Below the pieces are notes generated by a model that worked only from the letters and a program-made list of their open reading frames with translations, ran no database searches and was not told the DNA's origin. Source: Croceibacterium_A sp035626815 (GTDB lineage Bacteria > Pseudomonadota > Alphaproteobacteria > Sphingomonadales > Sphingomonadaceae). Taken from it: DNA of 64,000 nucleotides. Both the position numbers and the translations under genes were made by a program. This document shows positions 9,233 to 18,258 of the stretch, in pieces. The stretch lies in NCBI GenBank assembly GCA_035626815.1, contig DASPMY010000044.1:69877-133876 (forward strand), given 5' to 3'. The first letter of the stretch is position 1. Every line of letters begins with the position of its first letter.

Positions 9233-10771
9233 ATGCGGCGCAGGGACATGCTGGCTTCGGGCGCGGCCCTGCTGGCGCTTCCCGCAGCGCTTCGGGCGGA
9301 CGAATCGGCCCCGGCGCCGGGCGAATCCTTCGCCGTGCCCGCCTGGTATCGCGACGCCAAGCTCGGCATCTGGGCGCACTGGGGCCCGCAATGCGCGCCC
9401 GAGGCCGGCGACTGGTACGGCCGCCACCTGTACCTCGAAGACCATCCGCAGGCCGCGGTGCACCGGCGGCTCTACGGCCACCCGGCCGACAACGGCTTCA
9501 TCCCGGTGATCGAAGGCTGGAAAGCCGAAGCCTGGGATCCTGACGCGGTGTTCGGCGCCTATGCCCGCGCCGGGGCGCGGTTCCTGGTGGCGATGGCCTG
9601 CCACCACGACAACTTCGACTTGTTCGCCAGCACGCACCACGGCTGGAACAGCACCCGGCTCGGGCCCAAGCGCGATATCGTCGGCGGGTGGGCGGCCGCG
9701 GCCCGGCGCATCGGCCTGCCGTTCGGCGTCAGCAACCACGCCAGCCATGCCTGGCACTGGTGGCAGACCGCCTACGGCTACGACACGGTGGGCCCGCGCC
9801 AGGGCGAGCGCTACGATGCGTTCCGGCTGACCGCGGCGGACGGGCGCGGCCGCGAGTGGGAGGGCCTTGACCCGCAGCAGCTCTACACCGGCCCGCGCAT
9901 GGTTCCGCCCGACGGGCTCGATAACCCCGAGGCGATGCGCGCCTGGCACGATGCGCATTCCGGGCAATGGGTCGAGACCGTCCCGCCAGGCGATCGCGCC
10001 TGGGCGCTCCACTGGCTGGCGCGCCAGATGGAGCTGGTCGACCGCTACCAGCCGGACTTCGTCTATCTCGACGGCTACAGCCTGCCGTTCGGCGACATCG
10101 GGGCGGCGGCCGCCGCCCATTTCTACCGCGCGGCGATGCAGCGCACCGGCGAATTCTCCGGGGTAATGAGCGCGGGATTTACCGAGGGCCAGGGCACGCT
10201 GGTCAATCTCGAGCGGCGCGCGGCCGAGGGGATCCGGCCCGAGCCGTGGCAGACGGCGACCTGCATCGGCGACTGGCACTACAACCGTGGGCGGTTCCTG
10301 GATCGAAGCTACGTCCCCGCGCGCGAGGTGCTCCGCCAACTGGCCGACGTCGTCGCCAAGAACGGCACGCTGCTGCTGTCGGTGCCCGTGCGCGGCGACG
10401 GCACGCTCGACGAGCTCGAGCTCGAGATCCTCGCCGGCCTTGGCACCTGGATGGCGCGCGAGGGCGAGGCGGCGATCTACGGCTCGCGGCCATGGCGCAC
10501 GTTCGGGGAGGAGGCGGGCGGCGGCGTGCGCTACACGGCCAACGGCGGCGCGCTGCACGCGCTGCTGCTCGATCCGCGGCCGGGGCCGCTCCGCTTGGCG
10601 GCTCTCGGTTGGGACGCGCTCGGCGGCGGCGCGATCGAGCGCGTCACGCTTGCCGGGGAGCCGCTGGGATTTGGCGCGTCACCCGCGGCGCTCGAGATCG
10701 CGCTGCCCGACGGCATCGAGCGATGGACGGTGCCGGTCCTGCGGATCGACGGCCGCATCCCGCCCGCATGA
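9233..10771 (+). CDS. GH29 alpha-L-fucosidase
   Basis: Removes terminal alpha-L-fucose, as found on xyloglucan side chains. The protein has 512 residues. The N-terminus MRRRDMLASGAALLALPAA with cleavage near LRA looks like a twin-arginine-style or Sec signal. GH29 hallmarks are LGIWAHWGP near the N-terminus, the HHDNFDLF block, and VYLDGYS, where the Asp is the expected nucleophile. A small C-terminal beta domain follows. I chose the ATG at 9233 because AAGGGAGAG lies just upstream; an earlier start at 9200 would add residues ahead of the signal peptide. It leads a plus-strand run with two GH5 genes. Confidence 0.9.
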   Translation: MRRRDMLASGAALLALPAALRADESAPAPGESFAVPAWYRDAKLGIWAHWGPQCAPEAGDWYGRHLYLEDHPQAAVHRRLYGHPADNGFIPVIEGWKAEAWDPDAVFGAYARAGARFLVAMACHHDNFDLFASTHHGWNSTRLGPKRDIVGGWAAAARRIGLPFGVSNHASHAWHWWQTAYGYDTVGPRQGERYDAFRLTAADGRGREWEGLDPQQLYTGPRMVPPDGLDNPEAMRAWHDAHSGQWVETVPPGDRAWALHWLARQMELVDRYQPDFVYLDGYSLPFGDIGAAAAAHFYRAAMQRTGEFSGVMSAGFTEGQGTLVNLERRAAEGIRPEPWQTATCIGDWHYNRGRFLDRSYVPAREVLRQLADVVAKNGTLLLSVPVRGDGTLDELELEILAGLGTWMAREGEAAIYGSRPWRTFGEEAGGGVRYTANGGALHALLLDPRPGPLRLAALGWDALGGGAIERVTLAGEPLGFGASPAALEIALPDGIERWTVPVLRIDGRIPPA

Positions 10772-10790
10772 GCTTTGCACTGGAGGAACC

Positions 10791-11786
10791 ATGAAGATGA
10801 TCCGATGGCTTTTCGCGCTCCTCGCCGTCGCGGCATTGCCGGGCTGCGCGACCGTGACGACGGGTCCGCCCGCGGGCAGTCCGGTGGCGCACCATGGCGC
10901 GCTGTCGGTGGAAGGCGGCAAGATCGTCGGCGCGCACGGACAGCCGGTGACCTTGCGCGGCATGAGCCTGTTCTGGTCGCAATGGGCCCCGCAGTACTAT
11001 TCGGCCGAGACCGTGGACTGGCTGGCGCGCGACTGGAAGGTCGGCGCCGTGCGCGCGGCGATCGCCGCCGAGGGCGACGACGGCGCCCGCCAGCATTTCG
11101 ACCGCGAGCTGGCCAAGGCCTCGAGGGTGATCGACGCGGCGGTGGCGAACGGCATCTACGTGATCGTCGACTGGCACGCGCACCGGCCGTATCCCGAGGA
11201 GGCGACGCGCTTCCTCACCGCGATCGCGCGCAAGTACGGCCACCTGCCGAACCTGATCTACGAGCCGTTCAACGAGCCGCTGCGCGACGGGGTCGACTGG
11301 TCGCGCGACGTGAAGCCCTATCACGAGCGGGTGATCGCGGCGATCCGCGCGGTCGACCCGGACAACCTGATCGTGGTCGGCACTCCGAGCTGGAGCCAGG
11401 ACGTCGACATCGCCGCGCGCGATCCGCTGCCGTTCGACAATGTCGCCTACACGCTCCACTACTACGCGGCGACGCACAAGCAGGAGCTGCGCGCCAAGGC
11501 CGACGCCGCACGCGCGGCCGGGCTGGCGCTGCTGGTGACCGAGTACGGCACCGTGGAAGCCACCGGCAACGGGCCGGTGGACCGCGAATCGAGCGAGGCC
11601 TGGTGGCGCTGGGCCGAGGCCAATGACGTGGGCTATCTCGCCTGGTCGATCGGCGACCGCGACGAGACCAGCGCCGCGCTCAGGCCCGGCACGCCGGTCA
11701 GCGGCTGGGGCGAGGCCGACCTCACCGAGAACGGGCGGCTGCTGCGCGCGCGCCTGCGCGCTGCGGCCGAGGCGGAAGCACGGTGA
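10791..11786 (+). CDS. GH5 endo-beta-glucanase, lipoprotein (subfamily 2-like)
   Basis: Endo-acting cleavage of beta-1,4-glucan backbone. The 331-residue protein starts with MKMIRWLFALLAVAALPGC, whose LPGC lipobox predicts a lipid-anchored enzyme. The barrel carries LRGMSLFWSQW, a VIVDWHAH strand, the acid/base Glu in YEPFNEP and the nucleophile Glu in LLVTEYGT, a pattern typical of GH5_2 cellulases. GGAGGAACC precedes the ATG, 19 bp after the GH29 stop. The next GH5 gene starts inside its stop codon (GTGA). The substrate could be cellulose-like stretches, mixed-linkage glucan or xyloglucan backbone. Confidence 0.9.
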   Translation: MKMIRWLFALLAVAALPGCATVTTGPPAGSPVAHHGALSVEGGKIVGAHGQPVTLRGMSLFWSQWAPQYYSAETVDWLARDWKVGAVRAAIAAEGDDGARQHFDRELAKASRVIDAAVANGIYVIVDWHAHRPYPEEATRFLTAIARKYGHLPNLIYEPFNEPLRDGVDWSRDVKPYHERVIAAIRAVDPDNLIVVGTPSWSQDVDIAARDPLPFDNVAYTLHYYAATHKQELRAKADAARAAGLALLVTEYGTVEATGNGPVDRESSEAWWRWAEANDVGYLAWSIGDRDETSAALRPGTPVSGWGEADLTENGRLLRARLRAAAEAEAR

Positions 11787-12823
11787 GGCGGGCGCTCCCG
11801 CTCGCCGCGCTGGCCCTGGCCGGCTGCGCGGCTACGCCGCCGCCGGTCAGCCTCGACCTGACCGGCACCTTCACCCCCGCGCCGGCCGCGACGCCGCGCG
11901 TCGGCCCGCGGCTCGAGCTCGGCAAGTGCGTCAACCTGTCGAACATGCTCGACGCCCCGCGCGAAGGCGACTGGGGCCGGCCGTTCGAGGACGCGGACAT
12001 CGCGCGGATCGCGGCCAAGGGCTTCACCTCCATCCGCCTCCCCGCGCGGTTCAGCGCCCATGCGCTCGAACGCCCGCCGTACACCATCGAGCCGGCGTTC
12101 ATGGACCGCGTCGCGCATATCGTCGACCTCGCGACCGCGCAGGGCTTGTCGGTGATCGTCGACTTGCATCACTACGAGGAAATCAACGAGAACCCGGCCG
12201 GACACACGGACCGCCTCGCTGCGCTGTGGCGCCAGATCGGCGAACGGTTCGCCGCCGCGCCGCCGAGCGTCAGCTTCGAGCTGCTCAACGAGCCGATGAG
12301 CAAGCTCGATGCCGGCAACCTGCTGGCGGTGATCGGGCCCGCGCTGGCCGAGGTGCGCAAGAGCAACCCGACCCGAATCGTGGTGATCGACGGACCCGAA
12401 TGGGCCGGGCTCGACGCGATGCTGACGAGCCCGTTCCCCGACGATCCTTATGCGGTGCCGACGTTCCATTACTATTCGCCGGTCAACTTCGGTTTCCCCG
12501 AAGCCGACTGGCTGACGCCGAAGAGCCGCGACGACTTCGGCAGGCCCGAGGATCTCGAGCTGATCCGCAGCGATCTCGCCAAGGTCCAAGGCTACATCGA
12601 GCGCACCGGGCGAGTGCCCTTCGTCGGCGAATACGGCGCCTGGGTCACCCGGCCACTGGCCGAGCGCGAGGAATTCTACGAGACGTTGAGCGAGGCGTTC
12701 GCCTCGATCGGCGTCGACACCTGCGCCTGGGGCTACACCAACACGTTCGAGCTGTGGGACGACGAAAAGGCCGCCTGGCGCGGCCGGATCGCCGACCGCA
12801 TCGCCGCGCCGCTGCGGCCGTAG
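11783..12823 (+). CDS. GH5 endo-glucanase, lipoprotein
   Basis: Second GH5 enzyme, 346 residues from a GTG that overlaps the previous stop (GTGA). The N-terminus MRRALPLAALALAGCA has an LAGC lipobox. The barrel shows GKCVNLSNMLD, FTSIRLPARFS, VIVDLHHYEE, the acid/base in FELLNEP and the nucleophile in PFVGEYGAW. It is a close paralogue of the GH5 gene at 21004 (shared GKC/GQCxNxxN start and CAWGYTNTF end). Its 3' end overlaps the mannanase gene on the other strand by 91 bp. The exact subfamily and backbone preference cannot be settled from sequence alone. Confidence 0.88.
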   Translation: MRRALPLAALALAGCAATPPPVSLDLTGTFTPAPAATPRVGPRLELGKCVNLSNMLDAPREGDWGRPFEDADIARIAAKGFTSIRLPARFSAHALERPPYTIEPAFMDRVAHIVDLATAQGLSVIVDLHHYEEINENPAGHTDRLAALWRQIGERFAAAPPSVSFELLNEPMSKLDAGNLLAVIGPALAEVRKSNPTRIVVIDGPEWAGLDAMLTSPFPDDPYAVPTFHYYSPVNFGFPEADWLTPKSRDDFGRPEDLELIRSDLAKVQGYIERTGRVPFVGEYGAWVTRPLAEREEFYETLSEAFASIGVDTCAWGYTNTFELWDDEKAAWRGRIADRIAAPLRP

Positions 12824-14169
12824 CCGGTCGTGGCGAACGCCTCGGCGTGCTCGCGCACCAGCGCGATTATCGCCGCGTCGCTGTCGAAATTGCCGTACCA
12901 ACCCTGCGGCTCGTGCATCGGGTCGCCCATGTAGGCGTTATCGCCGTTGCGGTAGCGGAAGTCGGGATGCTTCGCCCGCGCCTCGCCGTTCCAGGCCCAG
13001 AAGTTGGTGCCGGCAACCGGTCCCCCCTCGGCCAGGCTCTGCTCCGCCGCACCGTAGATGACCCGGTAGTAGCGCTCGCGAAAGGTCGTCGGCACCGCCG
13101 GATCGTAGAGCTCGCCATCGCGCGGGAAGCCGAATTCCTCGAACGCAAGCGGCTTGCCGGCCTCGCTCGAGAGCCGGATGGCGGTGGCGATGTAGTCGTC
13201 GACCTTGCGCTTGCCTTCGGTCCAGGTGCCCGCGAGGTCCTTGCCGTCGACCCAGCCCCAGTTGAGCGGCCAGATGTGCGCGGTGTGGTAATCGATGTTG
13301 CGGTGCGCGCGCGCGACCACGTCCTCGCGCCCGTTGGCGCCTTGCGTGCCTTCGTGGCCGAGCGATACGAGATGGTTCGGATCGAGCTCGCGAATCAGCG
13401 CCGCGGTCGTGTCGATCCACTCGTAGTAATGCGGCAGCGCCGCTTCGATGCCTGCCGCCGATCCGCCCGGGCGCGGCTCGTTGCAGTGCTGCCACGCCAT
13501 CACCGCGGGATCCTCGGCGTATGGCTTGCCGGTGACCGAGTTGATGCGCCCGACCATGGTCCGCACCCAGTCGTAATAGCCCGCCTTGGCCTCCTCGTTC
13601 GAATAGAACGCCGATGCCGCGTCGGGGAAGGCCGGCCACGGCTTGGCCGGATCGTTCATGTCGGTCCATTGGCCGGTCGCACGGGCGAGGCGGTTCATCA
13701 TCCCGCCCGACCATTCCCAGAAGTTGGTCAGGCACAGCACCGCGACCATGCCGCGCTTGCCGATTTCCGCCATCGCGTAGTCGAGCCCTTCGAGCAGGAC
13801 CGTGTTGTGCGCCCCTTCGGCGTCGATGAAGCCGGGCTTGATCGAATTGTTGACCGGTCCTTCCTCGCCCGAGGCCATGATCCGCAGGTTGGTGACGCCG
13901 ATCGCCTTGAGCCGGTCGAGCTCGCGGCCGAGCCGGGCGCGGTCGCCGTAGGCGGCATCGGCGCCGAGCCAGGCGGCGTACCAGGCGTTCGCGCCGGTCC
14001 AGCGATACGGCCCGCCGCCGCGGGTGAAGCCGGTCCCCGCGCGGCGGATGAAGGCGTCCTGGCCGGGCGGGGGCACGCTCGCGCACCCCGCCAGCGTCGC
14101 CACGCCGGTCGCCCCGAGGCCGGCCAGCAGGGTGCGCCGATCGATTGGAAACCCGTAGCGCTGTGCCAT
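12733..14169 (-). CDS. GH5 beta-mannanase (subfamily 7-like), lipoprotein
   Basis: Predicted endo-beta-1,4-mannanase of 478 residues. MAQRYGFPIDRRTLLAGLGATGVATLAGC gives an LAGC lipobox after a DRR motif. Family blocks include FTRGGGPYRWTGANAWYAAW, LRIMASGEEG, LTNFWEWSGGM, the acid/base in WQHCNEPRPG and the nucleophile in AFEEFGFPRDGE, all matching GH5_7-type mannanases. GGGAGTGGGA supports the ATG at 14169. The last 30 residues, running antisense through the preceding GH5 gene, look like an unstructured tail (SSSHSSNVLV) and may be read-through beyond the ancestral stop. It diverges from the GH3 gene across an operator. Together with GH27 it suggests galacto(gluco)mannan use. Confidence 0.9.
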   Translation of the reverse strand: MAQRYGFPIDRRTLLAGLGATGVATLAGCASVPPPGQDAFIRRAGTGFTRGGGPYRWTGANAWYAAWLGADAAYGDRARLGRELDRLKAIGVTNLRIMASGEEGPVNNSIKPGFIDAEGAHNTVLLEGLDYAMAEIGKRGMVAVLCLTNFWEWSGGMMNRLARATGQWTDMNDPAKPWPAFPDAASAFYSNEEAKAGYYDWVRTMVGRINSVTGKPYAEDPAVMAWQHCNEPRPGGSAAGIEAALPHYYEWIDTTAALIRELDPNHLVSLGHEGTQGANGREDVVARAHRNIDYHTAHIWPLNWGWVDGKDLAGTWTEGKRKVDDYIATAIRLSSEAGKPLAFEEFGFPRDGELYDPAVPTTFRERYYRVIYGAAEQSLAEGGPVAGTNFWAWNGEARAKHPDFRYRNGDNAYMGDPMHEPQGWYGNFDSDAAIIALVREHAEAFATTGYGRSGAAMRSAIRPRQAAFSSSHSSNVLV

Positions 14170-14190
14170 TTCCCACTCCCTTGCCGGCGG

Positions 14191-14202
14191 CGATTGCAAT
14201 CG
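14191..14202. promoter_or_regulatory. Perfect 12-bp palindrome CGATTGCAATCG
   Basis: A perfect palindrome in the mannanase/GH3 divergent gap, five bases from the LacI-type operator. Position suggests a second regulator site, but only this copy was noticed. Confidence 0.3.
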
Positions 14203-14206
14203 TCGG

Positions 14207-14220
14207 TGATAGCGCTAACA
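14207..14220. promoter_or_regulatory. LacI-type operator 3 (mannanase/GH3 divergent promoter)
   Basis: TGATAGCGCTAACA, with a perfect TTAGCGCTAA-like core symmetry broken only at the edges. It lies 38 bp upstream of the mannanase start and 46 bp upstream of the GH3 start, the only such site in this divergent gap. Confidence 0.75.
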
Positions 14221-14265
14221 AATTGCGCAATGCGTGACAAAGGGCATGATCGGGGAGTGCGATCG

Positions 14266-16764
14266 ATGAGGGTAGCGGTCCGGCATTGGGCATTGGTGGC
14301 GGCGGCGGGCTTGGCGGCTTCGTGCACCGCGTTGCCGGAGGAAGCACCGCTCGCGTCCGCCGCCGGTCCCGGCGTGGCCCACCCCGAGATCTGGCCGGCT
14401 TACGATTACCCGGTGCCGCAACGCCCGGCGGACGAGCGACTCATCGCTGACCTGCTGTCGCGAATGACGCTCGAGGAAAAGGTCGGCCAGCTGGTCCAGG
14501 CCGACTTGTGCTGCGTCACCCCGGCCGACGTGAAGGCCTACAACCTCGGGTCGGTGCTGAACGGCGGCAACAGCGGGCCTTACGGCAACGACCTGGCGCC
14601 CGCGGCGGACTGGCTCAAGCTCGCCGACGAGTTCCACGCCGCCTCGACCGACCGCTCGGACGGCGGCGTCGGCGTGCCCGTCATCTGGGGCACCGACGCG
14701 GTCCACGGCCACTCAAACATCATCGGCGCGACGATCTTCCCGCACAACATCGGCCTCGGGGCGATGCGCGATCCGCAGCTGATCGAGCGCATCGGCCAGG
14801 CGACCGCGCGCGAGATCCGCGTCACCGGGCAGGAATGGACTTTCGCCCCGACGGTGGCGGTGCCGCAGGACTTCCGCTGGGGCCGCGCTTACGAAGGCTA
14901 TTCGTCCAACCCCCAGCTCGTCGCGAGCTATGTCGGCGCGATGGTGCGCGGACTGCAGGGCCCGCCGCAGACCGAGGACCTGCTCGAGGGACCTTACGTC
15001 ATCGCGTCGACCAAGCATTACCTGGCCGACGGCGGGACCGACCGCGGGGTCGACCAGGGCGACGCGAAGATCGGCGAGGAGGTGCTGCGCGACATCCACG
15101 GCGCGCCTTACGGCCCGGCGATCGAGAACGGCGTCGCCACCGTCATGGCCAGCTTCTCGAGCTGGCAGGGCCGCAAGATGACCGGCAACGAAAGCCTGCT
15201 GACCGGCGTGCTCAAGGAGCGGATGGACTTCGGCGGGTTCGTGGTCTCCGACTGGAACGCGCACGGGCAGGTCGAGGGCTGCACCAACGCCTCGTGCCCG
15301 CAGGCGCTGCTTGCGGGGGTCGACATGTACATGGCCCCCGACACCTGGAAGGACGTCTACACCGACCTGCTGGCTCGGGCCCGCGCCGGGACGATCCCGC
15401 TGGCGCGGATCGACGAGGCGGTGACGCGCATCCTGCGGGTCAAGGCGCGGCTCGGGCTGTTCGAGGCGCCGAAGCCGTCGGCCCGCTTGCTCGCCGGACG
15501 CTACGACTTGCTCGGCGCGGCCGAGCATCGCGCGATCGCCCGCGAGGCGGTGCGCAAGTCGCTGGTGCTGCTGCGCAACGACGGCGTGCTGCCGCTCCGT
15601 CCCGGCGGGCGGCTGCTGGTTGCCGGCGACGGCGCCGACGACATCGCCCGCCAGTCCGGGGGGTGGACGCTGACCTGGCAGGGCACCGGGATCGACAATA
15701 GCCATTTCCCGGGCGGGACCTCGCTGTGGGCCGGCCTCAGGCAGGCGGTCGAGGCGGGCGGCGGCAGCGCCGTGTTGTCGCCCGACGGCTCGTTCGAGCA
15801 GCGCCCCGACGCCGCGGTGGTCGTCTTCGGCGAGACGCCTTACGCCGAGTTCCAAGGCGACCGCGCGACGCTCCAGCTCGACGCCGCGCTGACCGCTCCG
15901 TGGGAGACCATGCGGCGGCTGAAGGCGCAGGGCATCCCGGTGGTGGCGGTGATGATCACCGGCCGGCCGCTTTACGTTAACCCGGCGCTCAACGCCGCCG
16001 ACGCGTTCGTCGTCGCCTGGCTGCCGGGCAGCGAAGGCGGCGGCCTCGCCGACGTGCTGGTCGGCGACGCCCAAGGCCGGCCGCGGTTCGACTTTTCCGG
16101 CAAGCTCCCGGCCGACTGGCCCCGCACGTCGGACATCACCGAAGGCGTGCTTTACCCGTTCGGCCACGGCCTGACTTACGCCTCGCCGCGCACGGCCTGG
16201 ACGGCGCTGCCGGAAGTCGCCGCGGCAGCCGCCGGCGACGGCCGCGTCTGGTTCGCCGCCGGGGCGCCCGCGGCGAGCTGGTCGCTGACCGTGCTCGATC
16301 CGGGCGAGGGCGACGGGACCCGCATCACCACCGTGCCGGCCGCGGTGCTCGACGGACGCGGCGAGGTCTCGGCGGTCGATCACGTCGTCCAGGAAGGGGC
16401 GCGGCGCTTCGCGATCAGGAGCGGCCCGGCGGCGGTGCGGCTGGGCACGTTCGAGCCGGTCGATATCACCCGCGAGACCAACGGCGACGTGCTGTTGCTC
16501 GTGACGATGCGGATGAGCGACGCTCCGGCCTCGGCCACGCTCGGCATGTGCGAGGCCAGCGGCTGCCGCTCGACCGCGGTGCAAATCCCGGTGAGCGACG
16601 CGTTCGTGCGTTACGGCTTGCCGCTCAAGTGCCTGCGCGAGAAGGGGGTCGACATGAGCCGCGTCAGCGCGCCGTTCATGCTGACGACCGAGGGACCGGC
16701 CGATTTCGCCATCGCCGAGGTCCGGCTCGGCACCGATGCCGAAGTGGTCCTGCCGTGCCGGTGA
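14266..16764 (+). CDS. GH3 exo-beta-glucosidase (ExoP-type), lipoprotein
   Basis: Releases glucose from beta-glucan oligosaccharide ends. The 832-residue protein begins MRVAVRHWALVAAAGLAASC (LAASC lipobox). The GH3 N-domain runs from DLLSRMTLEEKVGQLVQ; the nucleophile Asp is in FGGFVVSDWNAHGQ. The C-domain contains ARQSGGWTLTWQG and FGHGLTY, followed by a C-terminal extension of about 170 residues, a layout seen in exo-1,3/1,4-beta-glucosidases. I preferred the ATG at 14266 (CGGGGAGTG upstream) to an in-frame ATG at 14230, which would put charged residues before the lipoprotein signal. The downstream esterase overlaps its stop. Confidence 0.9.
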   Translation: MRVAVRHWALVAAAGLAASCTALPEEAPLASAAGPGVAHPEIWPAYDYPVPQRPADERLIADLLSRMTLEEKVGQLVQADLCCVTPADVKAYNLGSVLNGGNSGPYGNDLAPAADWLKLADEFHAASTDRSDGGVGVPVIWGTDAVHGHSNIIGATIFPHNIGLGAMRDPQLIERIGQATAREIRVTGQEWTFAPTVAVPQDFRWGRAYEGYSSNPQLVASYVGAMVRGLQGPPQTEDLLEGPYVIASTKHYLADGGTDRGVDQGDAKIGEEVLRDIHGAPYGPAIENGVATVMASFSSWQGRKMTGNESLLTGVLKERMDFGGFVVSDWNAHGQVEGCTNASCPQALLAGVDMYMAPDTWKDVYTDLLARARAGTIPLARIDEAVTRILRVKARLGLFEAPKPSARLLAGRYDLLGAAEHRAIAREAVRKSLVLLRNDGVLPLRPGGRLLVAGDGADDIARQSGGWTLTWQGTGIDNSHFPGGTSLWAGLRQAVEAGGGSAVLSPDGSFEQRPDAAVVVFGETPYAEFQGDRATLQLDAALTAPWETMRRLKAQGIPVVAVMITGRPLYVNPALNAADAFVVAWLPGSEGGGLADVLVGDAQGRPRFDFSGKLPADWPRTSDITEGVLYPFGHGLTYASPRTAWTALPEVAAAAAGDGRVWFAAGAPAASWSLTVLDPGEGDGTRITTVPAAVLDGRGEVSAVDHVVQEGARRFAIRSGPAAVRLGTFEPVDITRETNGDVLLLVTMRMSDAPASATLGMCEASGCRSTAVQIPVSDAFVRYGLPLKCLREKGVDMSRVSAPFMLTTEGPADFAIAEVRLGTDAEVVLPCR

Positions 16765-18251
16765 CCCGCTGGCTGGCGGCCGCGCTGCTGGCCGCGGCCC
16801 CGTTCGCGGCGGCGGCGCAGGATCCGGTGGTCGCCACCGAAGGCGGGCTCGTCGCCGGGGTCCTGAGCGACGGCGCCGCGGTGTTCCGCGGCATCCCGTT
16901 CGCCGCGCCGCCGCTCGGCGAGCGCCGCTGGCGCCCGCCCGCGCCGGTTACGGCATGGGACGGCGTGCGCAGCGCACGCGAGCCGGCGCCCGCCTGCCTG
17001 CAGAATCTCGAAGGCTGGAATCGCGCCGACTGGCTCCATGCCAGCGAGGACTGCCTGACGCTCGACATCCGCACGCCCGATGTCGCCGGCAAGCGCCCGG
17101 TGATGGTGTGGATCCACGGCGGCTCGAACCGCTCCGGCTCGCCGAGCGGCATCACCGACGCGAACATCACCGACCAGGGCGTGGTCCATGTCGGCGTGCG
17201 CTACCGGCTCGGCGTGCTCGGCTTCCTCTCGCACCCCGCGCTCACCGCCGAGCAGGGCGGCACGAGCGGCAATTACGGGCTGATGGACCAGATCATGGCG
17301 CTGCGCTGGGTGCGCGACAACATCGCCCGCTTCGGCGGCGATCCGGCCAACGTGACGATCTACGGCGAAAGCGCCGGCGCGCAGGACGTCTCGCTGCTGC
17401 TGTCGGCGCCGCCGGCGCGGGGCCTGTTCCACCGCGCGATCCTGCAGAGCGGGACGCCGGGCTTCGGGATGAGCTTCCGCCCGCTCGCCGAAGCCGAGGC
17501 ACTCGGCCGCCAGCTCGACGAAGCCGCGGGCAGCGGCGGGGACATCTCGCGCCTGCGCGCGCTCTCTCCGGTGGCGCTGCTCACGCTGCAGGAACGGACC
17601 ATCGCCGACCCCCAGGCGGAAGGCGGTCGCTCGAGCTGGCTGCGCACGACCGTCGACGGGCTGGTGCTGCCCGACGCGCCCGACCGGCTGCTGCGCGCCG
17701 CGCCGCCCGTTCCCGTGGTCATCGGCACCAATGCGGTCGAGTTCGGCGCCGGTGCCGGTTCGGTCGCCGACATGACCGCGTTCGCCACGCAGTGGTTCGC
17801 CGCGCCCGACGAGGTGCTGGCGGCCTACCGCGCCGAGGAGCAGGCCGGCGCCGATCCGCGCCGCGGCCACCTCGAGCTGCGGATGCAGTCCGACGGCGAG
17901 TTCGTCTGCCCGGCCGACCGGCTGGCCAACCTGCTGGCGGAGGAAGGCTGGCCGGTGTGGCGCTACGAGTTCGACGTCGGCGAGAACGGCGGCCTCACGC
18001 GTCATGCTTACGAGATCGGCTTCGTGTTCGACCGCAAGCCGGTCGGGGGAGGCGCGCTGATGCAGGATTACTGGGCGGCGTTCGCCATCACCGGGGATCC
18101 CAACGGCGCCACCGCGATCGCCGCCGAGCGTCCGCGATGGCAACGCTGGCAGCTCGCGGCGCCGCGCCAGATGGCGTTCGACGAGGGCCGGACGGGGATG
18201 GAGCCCGGCGCCACCCGCGCGGCGTTCTGCCGCTTTGCGAAGAACCTGTGA
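16761..18251 (+). CDS. Type-B carboxylesterase
   Basis: Exported alpha/beta-hydrolase of about 496 residues, plausibly removing acyl groups from polysaccharide side chains. A hydrophobic signal (WLAAALLAAAPFAAAAQ) is followed by VFRGIPFAAPPLGERRWRPP, the oxyanion segment WIHGG, the nucleophilic Ser in YGESAGAQD, an acidic residue in TNAVEFGAG and the His in RHAYEIGFVF, so the triad appears complete. I used the GTG at 16761 because it makes the GTGA overlap common in this locus; a GTG two codons earlier is equally possible. The real substrate (acetyl, feruloyl or other ester) cannot be told. Confidence 0.87.
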   Translation: MTRWLAAALLAAAPFAAAAQDPVVATEGGLVAGVLSDGAAVFRGIPFAAPPLGERRWRPPAPVTAWDGVRSAREPAPACLQNLEGWNRADWLHASEDCLTLDIRTPDVAGKRPVMVWIHGGSNRSGSPSGITDANITDQGVVHVGVRYRLGVLGFLSHPALTAEQGGTSGNYGLMDQIMALRWVRDNIARFGGDPANVTIYGESAGAQDVSLLLSAPPARGLFHRAILQSGTPGFGMSFRPLAEAEALGRQLDEAAGSGGDISRLRALSPVALLTLQERTIADPQAEGGRSSWLRTTVDGLVLPDAPDRLLRAAPPVPVVIGTNAVEFGAGAGSVADMTAFATQWFAAPDEVLAAYRAEEQAGADPRRGHLELRMQSDGEFVCPADRLANLLAEEGWPVWRYEFDVGENGGLTRHAYEIGFVFDRKPVGGGALMQDYWAAFAITGDPNGATAIAAERPRWQRWQLAAPRQMAFDEGRTGMEPGATRAAFCRFAKNL

Positions 18252-18258
18252 CCCGAGG

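Noticed and set aside
14191..14202. CGATTGCAATCG as a second regulon motif
   Set aside because: Only one copy was noticed, so it cannot be called a regulon site; kept only as a low-confidence feature.
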